Shown: one piece after another, positions 55,564-63,666 of the stretch
Layout of the letters: each line of letters begins with the position of its first letter
Position numbering within the stretch: position 1 is the stretch's first letter
Assembly: GCF_947493595.1 (NCBI RefSeq)
Contig: NZ_CANLRL010000003.1
Location: 124,001-188,000, forward strand
Length of the DNA: 64,000 nt
DNA from: an uncultured Shimia sp.
GTDB taxonomy: Bacteria > Pseudomonadota > Alphaproteobacteria > Rhodobacterales > Rhodobacteraceae
Direction of reading: 5' to 3'
Translations under genes and position numbers: made by a program
The notes under the pieces: model-generated
Database searches by the model: none
What the model saw: only the letters and a program-made list of their open reading frames with translations
Told to the model about the DNA's origin: nothing

Positions 55564-58014
55564 ATGGTTGATCTTCCAAGCAAAGCCCGTGTGGTTATCA
55601 TCGGCGGCGGTGTGATTGGCTGCTCTGTTGCCTACCACCTTGCCAAACTGGGCTGGAAAGATGTCGTTTTGCTGGAGCGTAAACAGCTCACCTCCGGCAC
55701 CACATGGCATGCCGCAGGCTTGATCGCGCAATTGCGCGCGACCGCCAATATGACAAAGCTCGCGAAGTATTCTCAAGAGCTCTACGGCAATCTCGAAGCC
55801 GAGACAGGCGTCGCCACAGGCTTCAAACGCTGCGGGTCCATAACCGTTGCCCTGACCGAAGAGCGCAAGGAAGAAATCTTCCGCCAGGCCGCCATGGCCC
55901 GCGCCTTTGGGGTGGAGGTTGAGGAGGTCTCTCCAACCGAAGTCAAAGCCCGTTATGAGCATCTCAACATCGACGATGTCACCGCTGGTGTATACCTGCC
56001 GCTCGACGGTCAAGGCGATCCAGCCAATATCGCTCTGGCGCTGGCCAAAGGTGCCCGCCAAATGGGGGCAACGGTCAAGGAGCGTGTGAAAGTCACCAGT
56101 ATCTCCAAGTCGGGCCGCAAGGTGACGGGCGTGGACTGGGTGTCGGACGACGGCAAGGAGCAAGGCCAGATCGCTTGCGACATGGTGGTGAACTGTGCAG
56201 GCATGTGGGGACATGAAGTTGGCCGCATGGCAGGCGTGAATGTGCCTCTGCACGCCTGTGAGCATTTCTATATCGTCACTGAAAACATCCCACAGCTCAC
56301 CCAAATGCCGGTCCTGCGCGTGCCGGATGAATGCGCCTACTACAAGGAAGACGCAGGGAAAATCCTGCTGGGCGCCTTTGAGCCAAACGCCAAACCTTGG
56401 GCCATGAACGGTATCCCAGACAGCTTTGAATTTGACCAGCTGCCGGAGGATTTCGACCACTTTGAACCTATTCTCGAAGCGGCGGTGAACCGTATGCCGA
56501 TGTTGGCGGAAGCAGGCATTCACACCTTCTTCAACGGCCCGGAGAGCTTCACACCGGATGACGCCTACCACCTTGGCCTCGCGCCAGAGATGGACAACGT
56601 CTGGGTCGCCGCCGGTTTCAACTCGATCGGCATCCAATCGGCGGGCGGCGCGGGCATGGCGCTGGCGCAGTGGATGGACGACGGCGAAAAGCCGTTTGAT
56701 CTCGGCGATGTGGACATCTCCCGCATGCAGCCGTTTCAAGGCAACAAAACCTACCTATTTGAGCGCTCCAAGGAAACTTTGGGCCTGCTCTATGCGGATC
56801 ACTTCCCTTATCGTCAGAAGGCCACCGCACGTGGTGTGCGCCGCACGCCATTCCACCATCATCTGAAAGAACAGGGTGCGGTTTTTGGAGAACTCGCGGG
56901 GTGGGAGCGCGCCAACTGGTTTGCAAATGAAGGCCAGGAACGGGAATACCAATACACGTGGAAACGCCAGAACTGGTTTGAGAACTCTGCCGCCGAGCAC
57001 CGCGCCATTCGCGAAAATGTTGGCATGTACGACATGTCGTCCTTTGGCAAAATCCGGGTCGAGGGCCCAGACGCCGAAGCCTTTATGAACTACGTGGGCG
57101 GCGGCGACTACTCGGTGCCCAACGGCAAGATTGTTTACACTCAGTTCCTAAACCGTCGCGGTGGGATTGAGGCTGACGTGACTGTGACGCGCCTGACCGA
57201 AACCTGCTATCTGGTGGTGACTCCAGCGGCGACGCGCCTCGCGGACCAAACCTGGATGGAACGTCACAAGGGCGACTTCAACGTGGTGATCACCGACGTG
57301 ACACCGGGCGAAGGTGTGCTGGCGATCATGGGGCCCAACTCCCGAAAACTGCTGGAAAAAGTCTCCCCTGCCAATTTCTCCAATGCTACCAACCCCTTTG
57401 GTACCGCACAGGAAATCGAGCTGGGCATGGGGCTCGCCCGGGCGCACCGCGTGACATACGTGGGGGAATTGGGCTGGGAGATCTACGTGTCCTCCGACAT
57501 GGCAGGTCACGCCTTTGAAACCCTCTGGGAGGCGGGGCAAGACATGGGGCTGAAGCTTTGCGGCATGCATATGATGGACAGTTGCCGCATCGAAAAAGGC
57601 TTCCGCCACTTTGGTCATGACATCACCTGCGAGGATCATGTGATTGACGCGGGGCTCGGGTTTGCCGTGAAAGCCGACAAGCCAGACTTCATCGGCCGCG
57701 AGGCTGTGATTACCCGCAAGGAAAGCGGCCCGCAAAACCGGATGCTGCAGTTCAAACTGACCGATCCGGAGCCACTCCTCTTCCACAACGAGCCAATCCT
57801 GCGGGACGGTGAATATGTGGGCTACCTGACATCCGGCAACTACGGCCACACTTTGGGCGGCGCCATGGGCCTTGGCTATGTGCCATGTGCTGGTGAGAAA
57901 GTCGCCGAGGTGCTCGCCTCGACCTATGAGATCGACGTTATGGGCACCAAAGTGCAAGCCGAAGCCTCGCTGAAGCCGATGTACGATCCCAAATCAGAAC
58001 GCGTCAAAGTCTAA
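55564..58014 (+). CDS. FAD-dependent dimethylglycine/sarcosine dehydrogenase-like protein, GcvT fused (paralog 2)
   Basis: 816 aa, the same length and domain order as its neighbour. DAO: VVIIGGGVIGCSVAYHLAKLGW; covalent-FAD His in SGTTWHAAGLIAQLRAT near 50, which matches mammalian dimethylglycine dehydrogenase better than paralog 1; FAO_M; GCV_T with VTYVGELGWEIYV; GCV_T_C with GYLTSGNYGHTLGGAMGLGYV. The first 12 residues (PSKARVVIIGGGV) are almost identical in both, so they are probably ancient duplicates acting on successive substrates (dimethylglycine, then sarcosine, or two N-methyl compounds). Confidence 0.88.
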   Translation: MVDLPSKARVVIIGGGVIGCSVAYHLAKLGWKDVVLLERKQLTSGTTWHAAGLIAQLRATANMTKLAKYSQELYGNLEAETGVATGFKRCGSITVALTEERKEEIFRQAAMARAFGVEVEEVSPTEVKARYEHLNIDDVTAGVYLPLDGQGDPANIALALAKGARQMGATVKERVKVTSISKSGRKVTGVDWVSDDGKEQGQIACDMVVNCAGMWGHEVGRMAGVNVPLHACEHFYIVTENIPQLTQMPVLRVPDECAYYKEDAGKILLGAFEPNAKPWAMNGIPDSFEFDQLPEDFDHFEPILEAAVNRMPMLAEAGIHTFFNGPESFTPDDAYHLGLAPEMDNVWVAAGFNSIGIQSAGGAGMALAQWMDDGEKPFDLGDVDISRMQPFQGNKTYLFERSKETLGLLYADHFPYRQKATARGVRRTPFHHHLKEQGAVFGELAGWERANWFANEGQEREYQYTWKRQNWFENSAAEHRAIRENVGMYDMSSFGKIRVEGPDAEAFMNYVGGGDYSVPNGKIVYTQFLNRRGGIEADVTVTRLTETCYLVVTPAATRLADQTWMERHKGDFNVVITDVTPGEGVLAIMGPNSRKLLEKVSPANFSNATNPFGTAQEIELGMGLARAHRVTYVGELGWEIYVSSDMAGHAFETLWEAGQDMGLKLCGMHMMDSCRIEKGFRHFGHDITCEDHVIDAGLGFAVKADKPDFIGREAVITRKESGPQNRMLQFKLTDPEPLLFHNEPILRDGEYVGYLTSGNYGHTLGGAMGLGYVPCAGEKVAEVLASTYEIDVMGTKVQAEASLKPMYDPKSERVKV

Positions 58015-58043
58015 GCTGCCTCCGCATCGCTGACCTTAGAAAG

Positions 58044-58066
58044 GGCCATCACATTTTGTGATGGCC
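58044..58066 (+). terminator. Hairpin after the tandem dehydrogenase genes
   Basis: GGCCATCACA pairs perfectly with TGTGATGGCC around a 3-base loop, 30 bases after the stop. No T run follows, so it may be a weak terminator or a 3' stabiliser. The gap 58015-58141 holds nothing else. Confidence 0.5.
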
Positions 58067-58141
58067 TGTCGCACGAAAAGTGGCATTTCCTTCTGTCCCT
58101 CACAGCGCTACCAAAGTGCGTCGCGGCAGGAGGAACCGATC

Positions 58142-59050
58142 ATGGCCACACGTGCAGAACAGCCGGAAAACGTCGATACGCCACAGGGGTTGGCCTATGC
58201 GATGACGGCCTATCTTCTCTGGGGGTTCCTGCCGCTCTACATGAAGCTTGTGGCCCATATGCCCGCGCTCGAAGTGGTGGCACATCGGGTGATTTGGTCC
58301 GTGCCCATCGCAGGGCTTGTGCTCATTGTTCTACGCCGCACCTCGGATCTTGTCGCGGCTCTGCGCAACCTGCGCACCTTGGCGATGGGGTGCCTCACCG
58401 CTGCGCTGATCACGGTGAACTGGGGCGTTTATGTCTGGTCCATCGCCAATGACCGCGCGCTGGACGCGGCGTTGGGCTACTACATCAACCCGCTGTTCAG
58501 CATTGCTCTGGCCTCTATGTTGTTGGGTGAAAAGCTGACACGTCTGCAGTGGGTTGCTGTCGCTTTGGCCGCCGCTGCTGTGGGTGTGCTCTGGGTTGAT
58601 GCGGGCACCTTGCCATGGGCAGCGCTTGCCCTCACCGTGTCTTGGGGCTTTTACGCCTTTTTCAAAAAATCGCTTCCTGTTGGCCCCAATCAAGGCTTCC
58701 TGCTGGAAGTGATCATTCTCACTATTCCGGCAATTGGATATCTGTTGTGGTTGACGTCACAAGGGCAGGGGCATTTTGCCGGCACCACTCGGGACACAGT
58801 CCTGCTGATGGGCTGCGGTGTGGTCACAGCGGTGCCACTTCTGTTTTATGCAAACGGTGCCAAGCTCCTGCGGCTCTCCACCATCGGGATCATGCAATAT
58901 GTCGCGCCGACGATGATCTTCTTGATGGCCGTCTTTGTGTTCAACGAACCATTTGGCCAAGCGCGCATGATTGCTTTCCCAATGATCTGGACCGCACTTG
59001 TGGTGTACTCGATCCCAATGATCCGCGACTTGCGCAACGCCCGTCGGTAA
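58142..59050 (+). CDS. rarD: EamA/RarD-family transporter
   Basis: 302 aa from ATG 58142, with AGGAGGAA upstream. Ten membrane helices with the RarD signature GLAYAMTAYLLWGFLPLYMKLVAHMPALEVVAHRVIWSVP at about 16-54 and YYINPLFSIALASMLLGEKLTRLQWVAV in the first EamA half; second half has RLSTIGIMQYVAPTMIFLMAVFVFNEPF. Substrate unknown (RarD relatives are drug/metabolite transporters). Separated from the dehydrogenases by a hairpin, so co-operation is not certain. Confidence 0.88.
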   Translation: MATRAEQPENVDTPQGLAYAMTAYLLWGFLPLYMKLVAHMPALEVVAHRVIWSVPIAGLVLIVLRRTSDLVAALRNLRTLAMGCLTAALITVNWGVYVWSIANDRALDAALGYYINPLFSIALASMLLGEKLTRLQWVAVALAAAAVGVLWVDAGTLPWAALALTVSWGFYAFFKKSLPVGPNQGFLLEVIILTIPAIGYLLWLTSQGQGHFAGTTRDTVLLMGCGVVTAVPLLFYANGAKLLRLSTIGIMQYVAPTMIFLMAVFVFNEPFGQARMIAFPMIWTALVVYSIPMIRDLRNARR

Positions 59051-59767
59051 TCAGCCTTTGAAATGTCTGCGTATGTGGGCGGCAATCAACTGCCCCCACA
59101 GCGTGTAGGCTGCTTCCGAAGGATGGTAGCCGTCTTCCGCCAGAAACCGGGGTTCAAACGGCACATCTATAGGCAGGTGTGTCATCACGGAATGGCCCTC
59201 ACAAACGTCGGCCAACGCGTGGTCCAACCTTTGCGCCTGCTGCCCGATCACCCAGCGTAACGGCTGAGGCAATTCTGGATAGGCGCCCATAGGCGGCAGT
59301 CCCGAGGCAACAATCAGTTTTGCGCCAAACCTTTTTGTCAGAGTTTTTGCCAGTTGCCGTTGTTGTTTTTGCCAAAGTCCGCGTCTGTTTCCACGTGTCA
59401 CATCATTGACGCCAAGGGCGGACACAACCACATCAAAAGGGGTGGTTTCTACAGCCGCCAATCGCTTCAGTATCACCCCTGTTGTGGCGCTGGTCTCGCC
59501 AATCAACCGCCATCTCACGGCAAAATCAGGGGAGAGCGCTGCGACCAACTGGCCTGACAGCGCCGCTTCCTGGCTGCCTGCGCCAACACCTGCAGCAGAG
59601 CTGTCTCCAAGGATTAACAGCCGCAGCGATGTGCCGGATCCGGCACAGCCCTCTCGGGCTCCAAGCGGCTCCGTCAAGATATTGGCCCGCCGCCGCACGC
59701 CCATTGCCTGAGCGACAAGCAGGGGGGCCAGCGGGAGGCGAACAACCTGATCCAGTGCAACGCGCAT
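59051..59767 (-). CDS. SGNH/GDSL-type hydrolase
   Basis: 238 aa. Block I GDSSAAGVGAG near 55 (Ser nucleophile), block III GVND near 122 (LGVNDVTRG), block V Asp-His in DGYHPSEAA near 216. Esterase or lipase of the SGNH fold acting on small or lipid esters; no signal peptide is evident, though residues 1-30 are moderately hydrophobic. Six bases after the SnoaL-like stop, so co-transcribed with it. Confidence 0.85.
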   Translation of the reverse strand: MRVALDQVVRLPLAPLLVAQAMGVRRRANILTEPLGAREGCAGSGTSLRLLILGDSSAAGVGAGSQEAALSGQLVAALSPDFAVRWRLIGETSATTGVILKRLAAVETTPFDVVVSALGVNDVTRGNRRGLWQKQQRQLAKTLTKRFGAKLIVASGLPPMGAYPELPQPLRWVIGQQAQRLDHALADVCEGHSVMTHLPIDVPFEPRFLAEDGYHPSEAAYTLWGQLIAAHIRRHFKG

Positions 59768-59773
59768 TTTGGT

Positions 59774-60184
59774 TTAACTCATCGCATCCTTGAATTTGAG
59801 AAATCGGGCGTCGGTCATGACGCGTTTGTTCATGGCTTCGCGCAAGGCACCAATGGTTTTGTACGGCCGCATGACCACTTCAAAATGCTGGATGTCGCCC
59901 GCCTCATTTAACGTGATCAAATCGACGCCGACGCAATCCAACTCGCCAACCTTGCACTGGAATTCCAGCGCCCAGTCGTTGCCATCCCCCATCACGCGGC
60001 GATAACGGAACTCGCTGAACACCTGGCCAACATGGCCCAAAACGGCGGCAACCGCGTCGCGTCCTGTCCAGGTCGCCCAGTAGGTTGGCGGCTGAAATGT
60101 CGCGTCTTCTGCCAGCAGCCCCTTAATGTCCTCTTCGTTGCCTTTGGCGACCACTTCCTGCATGCGCAAAATCGTTGGATGCAT
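59774..60184 (-). CDS. SnoaL-like/NTF2-fold protein
   Basis: 136 aa from ATG 60184 (MHPTILRMQEVVAKGNEED), with GGGAAGGG upstream. NTF2 fold: GLLAEDATFQPPTYWATWTGRDAVAAVLGHVGQVFSEFRYRRVM at about 24-66 and LDCVGVDLITLNEAGDIQHFEVVMRPY near the end. It has a clean hydrophobic pocket pattern, but the ligand is unknown. Paired with the SGNH hydrolase in one operon. Confidence 0.82.
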   Translation of the reverse strand: MHPTILRMQEVVAKGNEEDIKGLLAEDATFQPPTYWATWTGRDAVAAVLGHVGQVFSEFRYRRVMGDGNDWALEFQCKVGELDCVGVDLITLNEAGDIQHFEVVMRPYKTIGALREAMNKRVMTDARFLKFKDAMS

Positions 60185-60293
60185 ATTCGGCCCTTCCCTC
60201 AATTCCCGTTTTAGACAGCCTGCCGATCCCTGCGTGTAACTCAAGGTTGACGTTGGGTTGCCGTGCGCTCGTCAAAGCCCTATGTCGGGCGCC

Positions 60294-60947
60294 ATGACCG
60301 AGATCACGCCCTATGACCCGCCGATGGACCCGCTTGTTGTCTTGCATGAGGACAGCGACATTGTTGTGGTTGATAAACCTTCCGGCCTGTTGTCCGTACC
60401 TGGGCGCGGGGAGCATCTCGCCGATTGTCTGCTGGCTCGGGTTCAGGTGGCGTTTCCAACGGCACTGCTGGTGCACCGCTTGGATCGGGACACCTCAGGT
60501 GTGATGGTTTTTGCGCTGACGCCACATGCGCAGCGGCATCTGTCCAAACAGTTTGAAGAGCGCAAAACCAAAAAGACCTATGTTGCCCGTGTTTGGGGGC
60601 AGGTGGCGGAGAAAACTGGCACCGTGGATCTGCCATTGATCGTGGATTGGCCAAATCGCCCGTTGCAGAAGGTGGACCATGAGAATGGCAAACCCGCGCA
60701 CACAGACTGGCGGGTGCTGAAAGTGAAAGACAATGAGACGCGCATGCGTCTGACGCCTAAGACCGGGCGCAGCCACCAGTTGCGCGTGCACATGCTTGCG
60801 CTGGGGCATGTGATCTTGGGGGACCCGCTCTATGCCAAAGGCGATGCACGGGCATTTGACCGCCTGATGTTGCATTCTGAGGAACTGCGAGTCAGCCACC
60901 CAGAAAGCGGTAAAGGCATGTCGTTCCGCGCCAAAGCGCCGTTTTAA
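60294..60947 (+). CDS. RluA-family pseudouridine synthase
   Basis: 217 aa from ATG 60294; ATG 60282 is a possible alternative. Catalytic Asp in HRLDRDTSGVMVFA near 62, with KPSGLLSVPGR before and TGRSHQLRVHMLALGHVILGDPLYA after. It lacks an S4 domain, so it is of the short RluA/TruC type that modifies uridines in tRNA or 23S rRNA. A possible promoter TTGCCG (60258-60263), 17-nt spacer, TATGTC (60281-60286) again puts +1 near the ATG. The 3' end overlaps the GAF gene by four bases. Confidence 0.9.
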   Translation: MTEITPYDPPMDPLVVLHEDSDIVVVDKPSGLLSVPGRGEHLADCLLARVQVAFPTALLVHRLDRDTSGVMVFALTPHAQRHLSKQFEERKTKKTYVARVWGQVAEKTGTVDLPLIVDWPNRPLQKVDHENGKPAHTDWRVLKVKDNETRMRLTPKTGRSHQLRVHMLALGHVILGDPLYAKGDARAFDRLMLHSEELRVSHPESGKGMSFRAKAPF

Positions 60948-61402
60948 GCGGCGTCTTTGAAGGCTGCGGCTAGGATGGCCGACATCTGATCGGCATCTTC
61001 CTGGGTGAAAGCGTCTGGCTGATCGCTGTCGATGTCAAACACGCCAAGCAGCTCTCCCGCGCCATTCCAAACCGGCAACACCAATTCCGAGCGTGTTGAG
61101 GATGCACAGGCAATATGCCCTGGAAACGCATCAACATCTGGCACCAGCTGCACTTCGCCAGTCCGCGCGGCCGCGCCACAGACGCCGCGGGCAAAGGGGA
61201 TCACCAAACAGCCATGCCCGCCCTGGTAGGGGCCAATTTTGAGCAGTTCCGGTGCAACCACGCGATAAAACCCGGTCCAATCAAACCGATCATCAGCGTG
61301 ATGCACTTCGCAGGCCACCGTGGCCATAAGTGCGACTGTATCCGCCTCACCTTCGGTCAAAGATACAATGGTTTTGGACAGGGTGTCGTAGTTGATGGAC
61401 AT
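60944..61402 (-). CDS. GAF-type free methionine-R-sulfoxide reductase
   Basis: 152 aa single GAF domain. The three redox Cys of the fRMsr family are present: Cys65 in GHGCLVIPFARGVCG, Cys75 in GVCGAAART, and Cys99 in GHIACASSTRSELVLPVW. Reduces free Met-R-sulfoxide using thioredoxin-type electrons. Convergent with the RluA gene; GAGGG precedes ATG 61402. Confidence 0.92.
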   Translation of the reverse strand: MSINYDTLSKTIVSLTEGEADTVALMATVACEVHHADDRFDWTGFYRVVAPELLKIGPYQGGHGCLVIPFARGVCGAAARTGEVQLVPDVDAFPGHIACASSTRSELVLPVWNGAGELLGVFDIDSDQPDAFTQEDADQMSAILAAAFKDAA

Positions 61403-61412
61403 GTCAGACCCT

Positions 61413-61450
61413 CAAAAGGAAATCGCGCGCAAGGAGGCCAAGCGCGCGAT
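61413..61450 (-). terminator. Rho-independent terminator of the aromatic aminotransferase gene
   Basis: ATCGCGCGC/GCGCGCGAT pairs around an 11-base loop, and on the minus strand TTTCCTTTT follows. It lies 15 bases after the aminotransferase stop and ends the sseA-aminotransferase operon before the GAF gene. Confidence 0.88.
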
Positions 61451-61465
61451 CAAAATGTTTAGCGG

Positions 61466-62650
61466 TTAAACGCCTGCGTCGACGATGGCTTTGGCCAGAA
61501 CCGGTACGGTCTGGGCGTTCAGGCCTGCGATGTTCATGCGGCTGTCGCCGACCATGTAAATCGCGTTGTCGACGCGGATTTTCTCCACCAAATCCGGCGT
61601 GGTGCCAAGACGGGAGAACATGCCCCGGTGCTGCGCCAGGAAACCAAACCGGTCAGAGTTGCTCAGACGCTTGAGTTCTGCTGCCAACTGCTCGCGCAAC
61701 GCCAGCATGCCGAGACGGGTCTCTTCCAGCTCTGCCATCCAATCTGCCTTCAGCTCAGGATCGGTCAGGATGGTGGTCACCACGCGTGCGCCGTGGTCAG
61801 GCGGGAAGGAGAAGTTCTGACGGTTCAGGTGGTTCAGATTGCCCTGTGTCACCGCGGTGTTGTCCGCTTTTTCGCTCATCGCAATCAGCAGTCCAGTACG
61901 TTCGCGATAGATGCCGAAGTTCTTGGAGCAAGACGCCGCGATCAGCAGCTCTGGCACAGACTTCGCCACCAAACGGGTTGCTGCCGCATCTTCTTCCAGA
62001 CCATCGCCAAAGCCCTGATAGGCAATGTCGATCATCGGAGTGCAGCCTTTGTCGTTGATCAGATCGATCACGTTCTGCCACTGCGGCAGAGTCAGGTTGG
62101 CGCCTGTTGGGTTGTGGCAGCAGCCGTGCAGCAGCACAACGTCGTCGCTGGTCACATCTGCCAGATCTTCCATCATGCCGTCAAAGTTAACAGCACGGGT
62201 CTCGTCGTCAAAATAGCGATACTTCACCATTTCGATGCCCAGGTATCCCAGAATGCTGATGTGGTTCGGCCAAGTCGGATCGGACACAAACACGCGTGCT
62301 TTTGGGTTGGCCATTTTAATCAGCTCAAACGCCTGACGGATTGCGCCGGTGCCACCTGGGGTCGCCACTGCGGCCAGTCGGTCGCGCTCAACGGCACCCG
62401 CCAAAAGCATATCGATCATTGCATCGGCATAGGCTGGATCGCCCGCCAGACCGGTGTAGGCCTTGGAGGTTTGTTCTTCGACAATCTTACGCTCAGCGGC
62501 CTTTACGGCACGCATCACCGGGGTCACCCCTTCAGCGTTTTTGTACACACCTACGCCCAGGTCCACCTTGGTGGGACGTGGGTCGTCGCGGTACATGGCC
62601 ATCAGGCCGAGGATTTTGTCTTTGGGCTGCTCTTTGAGGTTGGTGAGCAT
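61466..62650 (-). CDS. Aromatic/aspartate aminotransferase (class I, TyrB/AspC type)
   Basis: 394 aa from ATG 62650, whose A is the last base of the sseA stop (TGATG). PLP Lys in ASCSKNFGIYRERTGLL near 250; LHGCCHNPTGANLT near 184 contains the Asn of the pocket and is typical of the aromatic/aspartate type; the start MLTNLKEQPKDKILGLMAMYRDDPRPTKVDLGVGVY is diagnostic. Makes phenylalanine, tyrosine or aspartate by transamination. Followed by a terminator. Confidence 0.93.
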   Translation of the reverse strand: MLTNLKEQPKDKILGLMAMYRDDPRPTKVDLGVGVYKNAEGVTPVMRAVKAAERKIVEEQTSKAYTGLAGDPAYADAMIDMLLAGAVERDRLAAVATPGGTGAIRQAFELIKMANPKARVFVSDPTWPNHISILGYLGIEMVKYRYFDDETRAVNFDGMMEDLADVTSDDVVLLHGCCHNPTGANLTLPQWQNVIDLINDKGCTPMIDIAYQGFGDGLEEDAAATRLVAKSVPELLIAASCSKNFGIYRERTGLLIAMSEKADNTAVTQGNLNHLNRQNFSFPPDHGARVVTTILTDPELKADWMAELEETRLGMLALREQLAAELKRLSNSDRFGFLAQHRGMFSRLGTTPDLVEKIRVDNAIYMVGDSRMNIAGLNAQTVPVLAKAIVDAGV

Positions 62651-63501
62651 CACGCTTCTCCGGTTGCTACGGGCAGGGTGGGGAAAGCCCCCCATTCGGC
62701 CCATGATCCATCATATAGGGAATGGTCGGTCTTGCCGAACCGCTCCATCGCAAGGCACAGGATCGCGGCGGTGACACCGGATCCACAGCTGGTGATGGCG
62801 GGTTTGGTCAAATCAATATCGGCAGCTTCAAACACCGCGCGCAGCTCTTCTGAGGACTTCATAACCCCATTGTCGATCAGGGTGGCGTAATGCACGTTCT
62901 TGCTGCCCGGGATATGCCCGGCGCGCAGACCGGCGCGCGGCTCCGGCTCAGCGCCTGCAAAACGTGATGGCCCACGGGCGTCGATGATTTCATGGTCGGC
63001 CAGCTTCGCTGCATGCGATACTTGGGTCACGTCCCGCACCATGTGGTTCTGGCGACGCACAGTCATATGGCGGTCACGGATCACCGGCGGAAGATCATCC
63101 GTTGGGCGTCCTTCGGCGATCCACTTCGGCAGGCCACCGTCCAACACAGCCACGTCTTTTTGCCCCATCAGCTTGAACAGCCACCACACGCGGGCCGCAG
63201 AAAATATCCCTGACCCGTCGTAGACCACAATCTGGTGACCATCGCCCACGCCCATGGCGCGCAGCCGGGACATAAATTTTTCAACTGGGGGCACCATATG
63301 TGGCAGGTCGCTGCGGCCGTCGGAAATATCGTCGATGTCAAAGAAACGCGCACCGGGAATATGCACATCAGCAAATTCTTCACGGCCGTTGCGCCCCATG
63401 TCCGGCAAATACCAGGAGGCGTCTAAAAGCCGCAAATCGGGGTCTTTGAGATGAGCGGCCAGCCACTCTGTCGAAACAAGCGTTTTGGGATCGTCAGACA
63501 T
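62650..63501 (-). CDS. sseA: 3-mercaptopyruvate sulfurtransferase (rhodanese type)
   Basis: 283 aa, two rhodanese domains. Catalytic Cys in TSCGSGVTA near 240; the CG(S/T)GVTA loop is that of mercaptopyruvate rather than thiosulfate sulfurtransferase. N-terminal LVSTEWLAAHLKDPDLRLLDASWYLP and GARFFDIDDISD are family marks. Moves sulfur from 3-mercaptopyruvate to thiols or cyanide. The aminotransferase that follows could supply its substrate from cysteine by transamination, which makes the operon logical. Confidence 0.94.
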   Translation of the reverse strand: MSDDPKTLVSTEWLAAHLKDPDLRLLDASWYLPDMGRNGREEFADVHIPGARFFDIDDISDGRSDLPHMVPPVEKFMSRLRAMGVGDGHQIVVYDGSGIFSAARVWWLFKLMGQKDVAVLDGGLPKWIAEGRPTDDLPPVIRDRHMTVRRQNHMVRDVTQVSHAAKLADHEIIDARGPSRFAGAEPEPRAGLRAGHIPGSKNVHYATLIDNGVMKSSEELRAVFEAADIDLTKPAITSCGSGVTAAILCLAMERFGKTDHSLYDGSWAEWGAFPTLPVATGEA

Positions 63502-63666
63502 GTTATCCCTCTTCTGTCACGTCTGTGCCATTGCCTACATCTGGCGTGCCCCATAGGCAAGAGCGGCCTCGCAACACACGACAAAGTAATGCGGTCCCCT
63601 GCGCAATTTTCTTGAACTGGCGGGCTGTATTGTTCGTACTGAGAGGAGGCGAAGAGGGAAATCTCA

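Noticed and set aside
53006-58014. DMSP demethylase DmdA instead of dimethylglycine-type dehydrogenases
   Set aside because: DmdA is about 370 aa and has no FAD domain; these are 816 aa with DAO and covalent-FAD motifs.
61628-62890. Long open frame antisense to the aminotransferase and sseA
   Set aside because: Spans two recognisable genes on the other strand and contains no domain.
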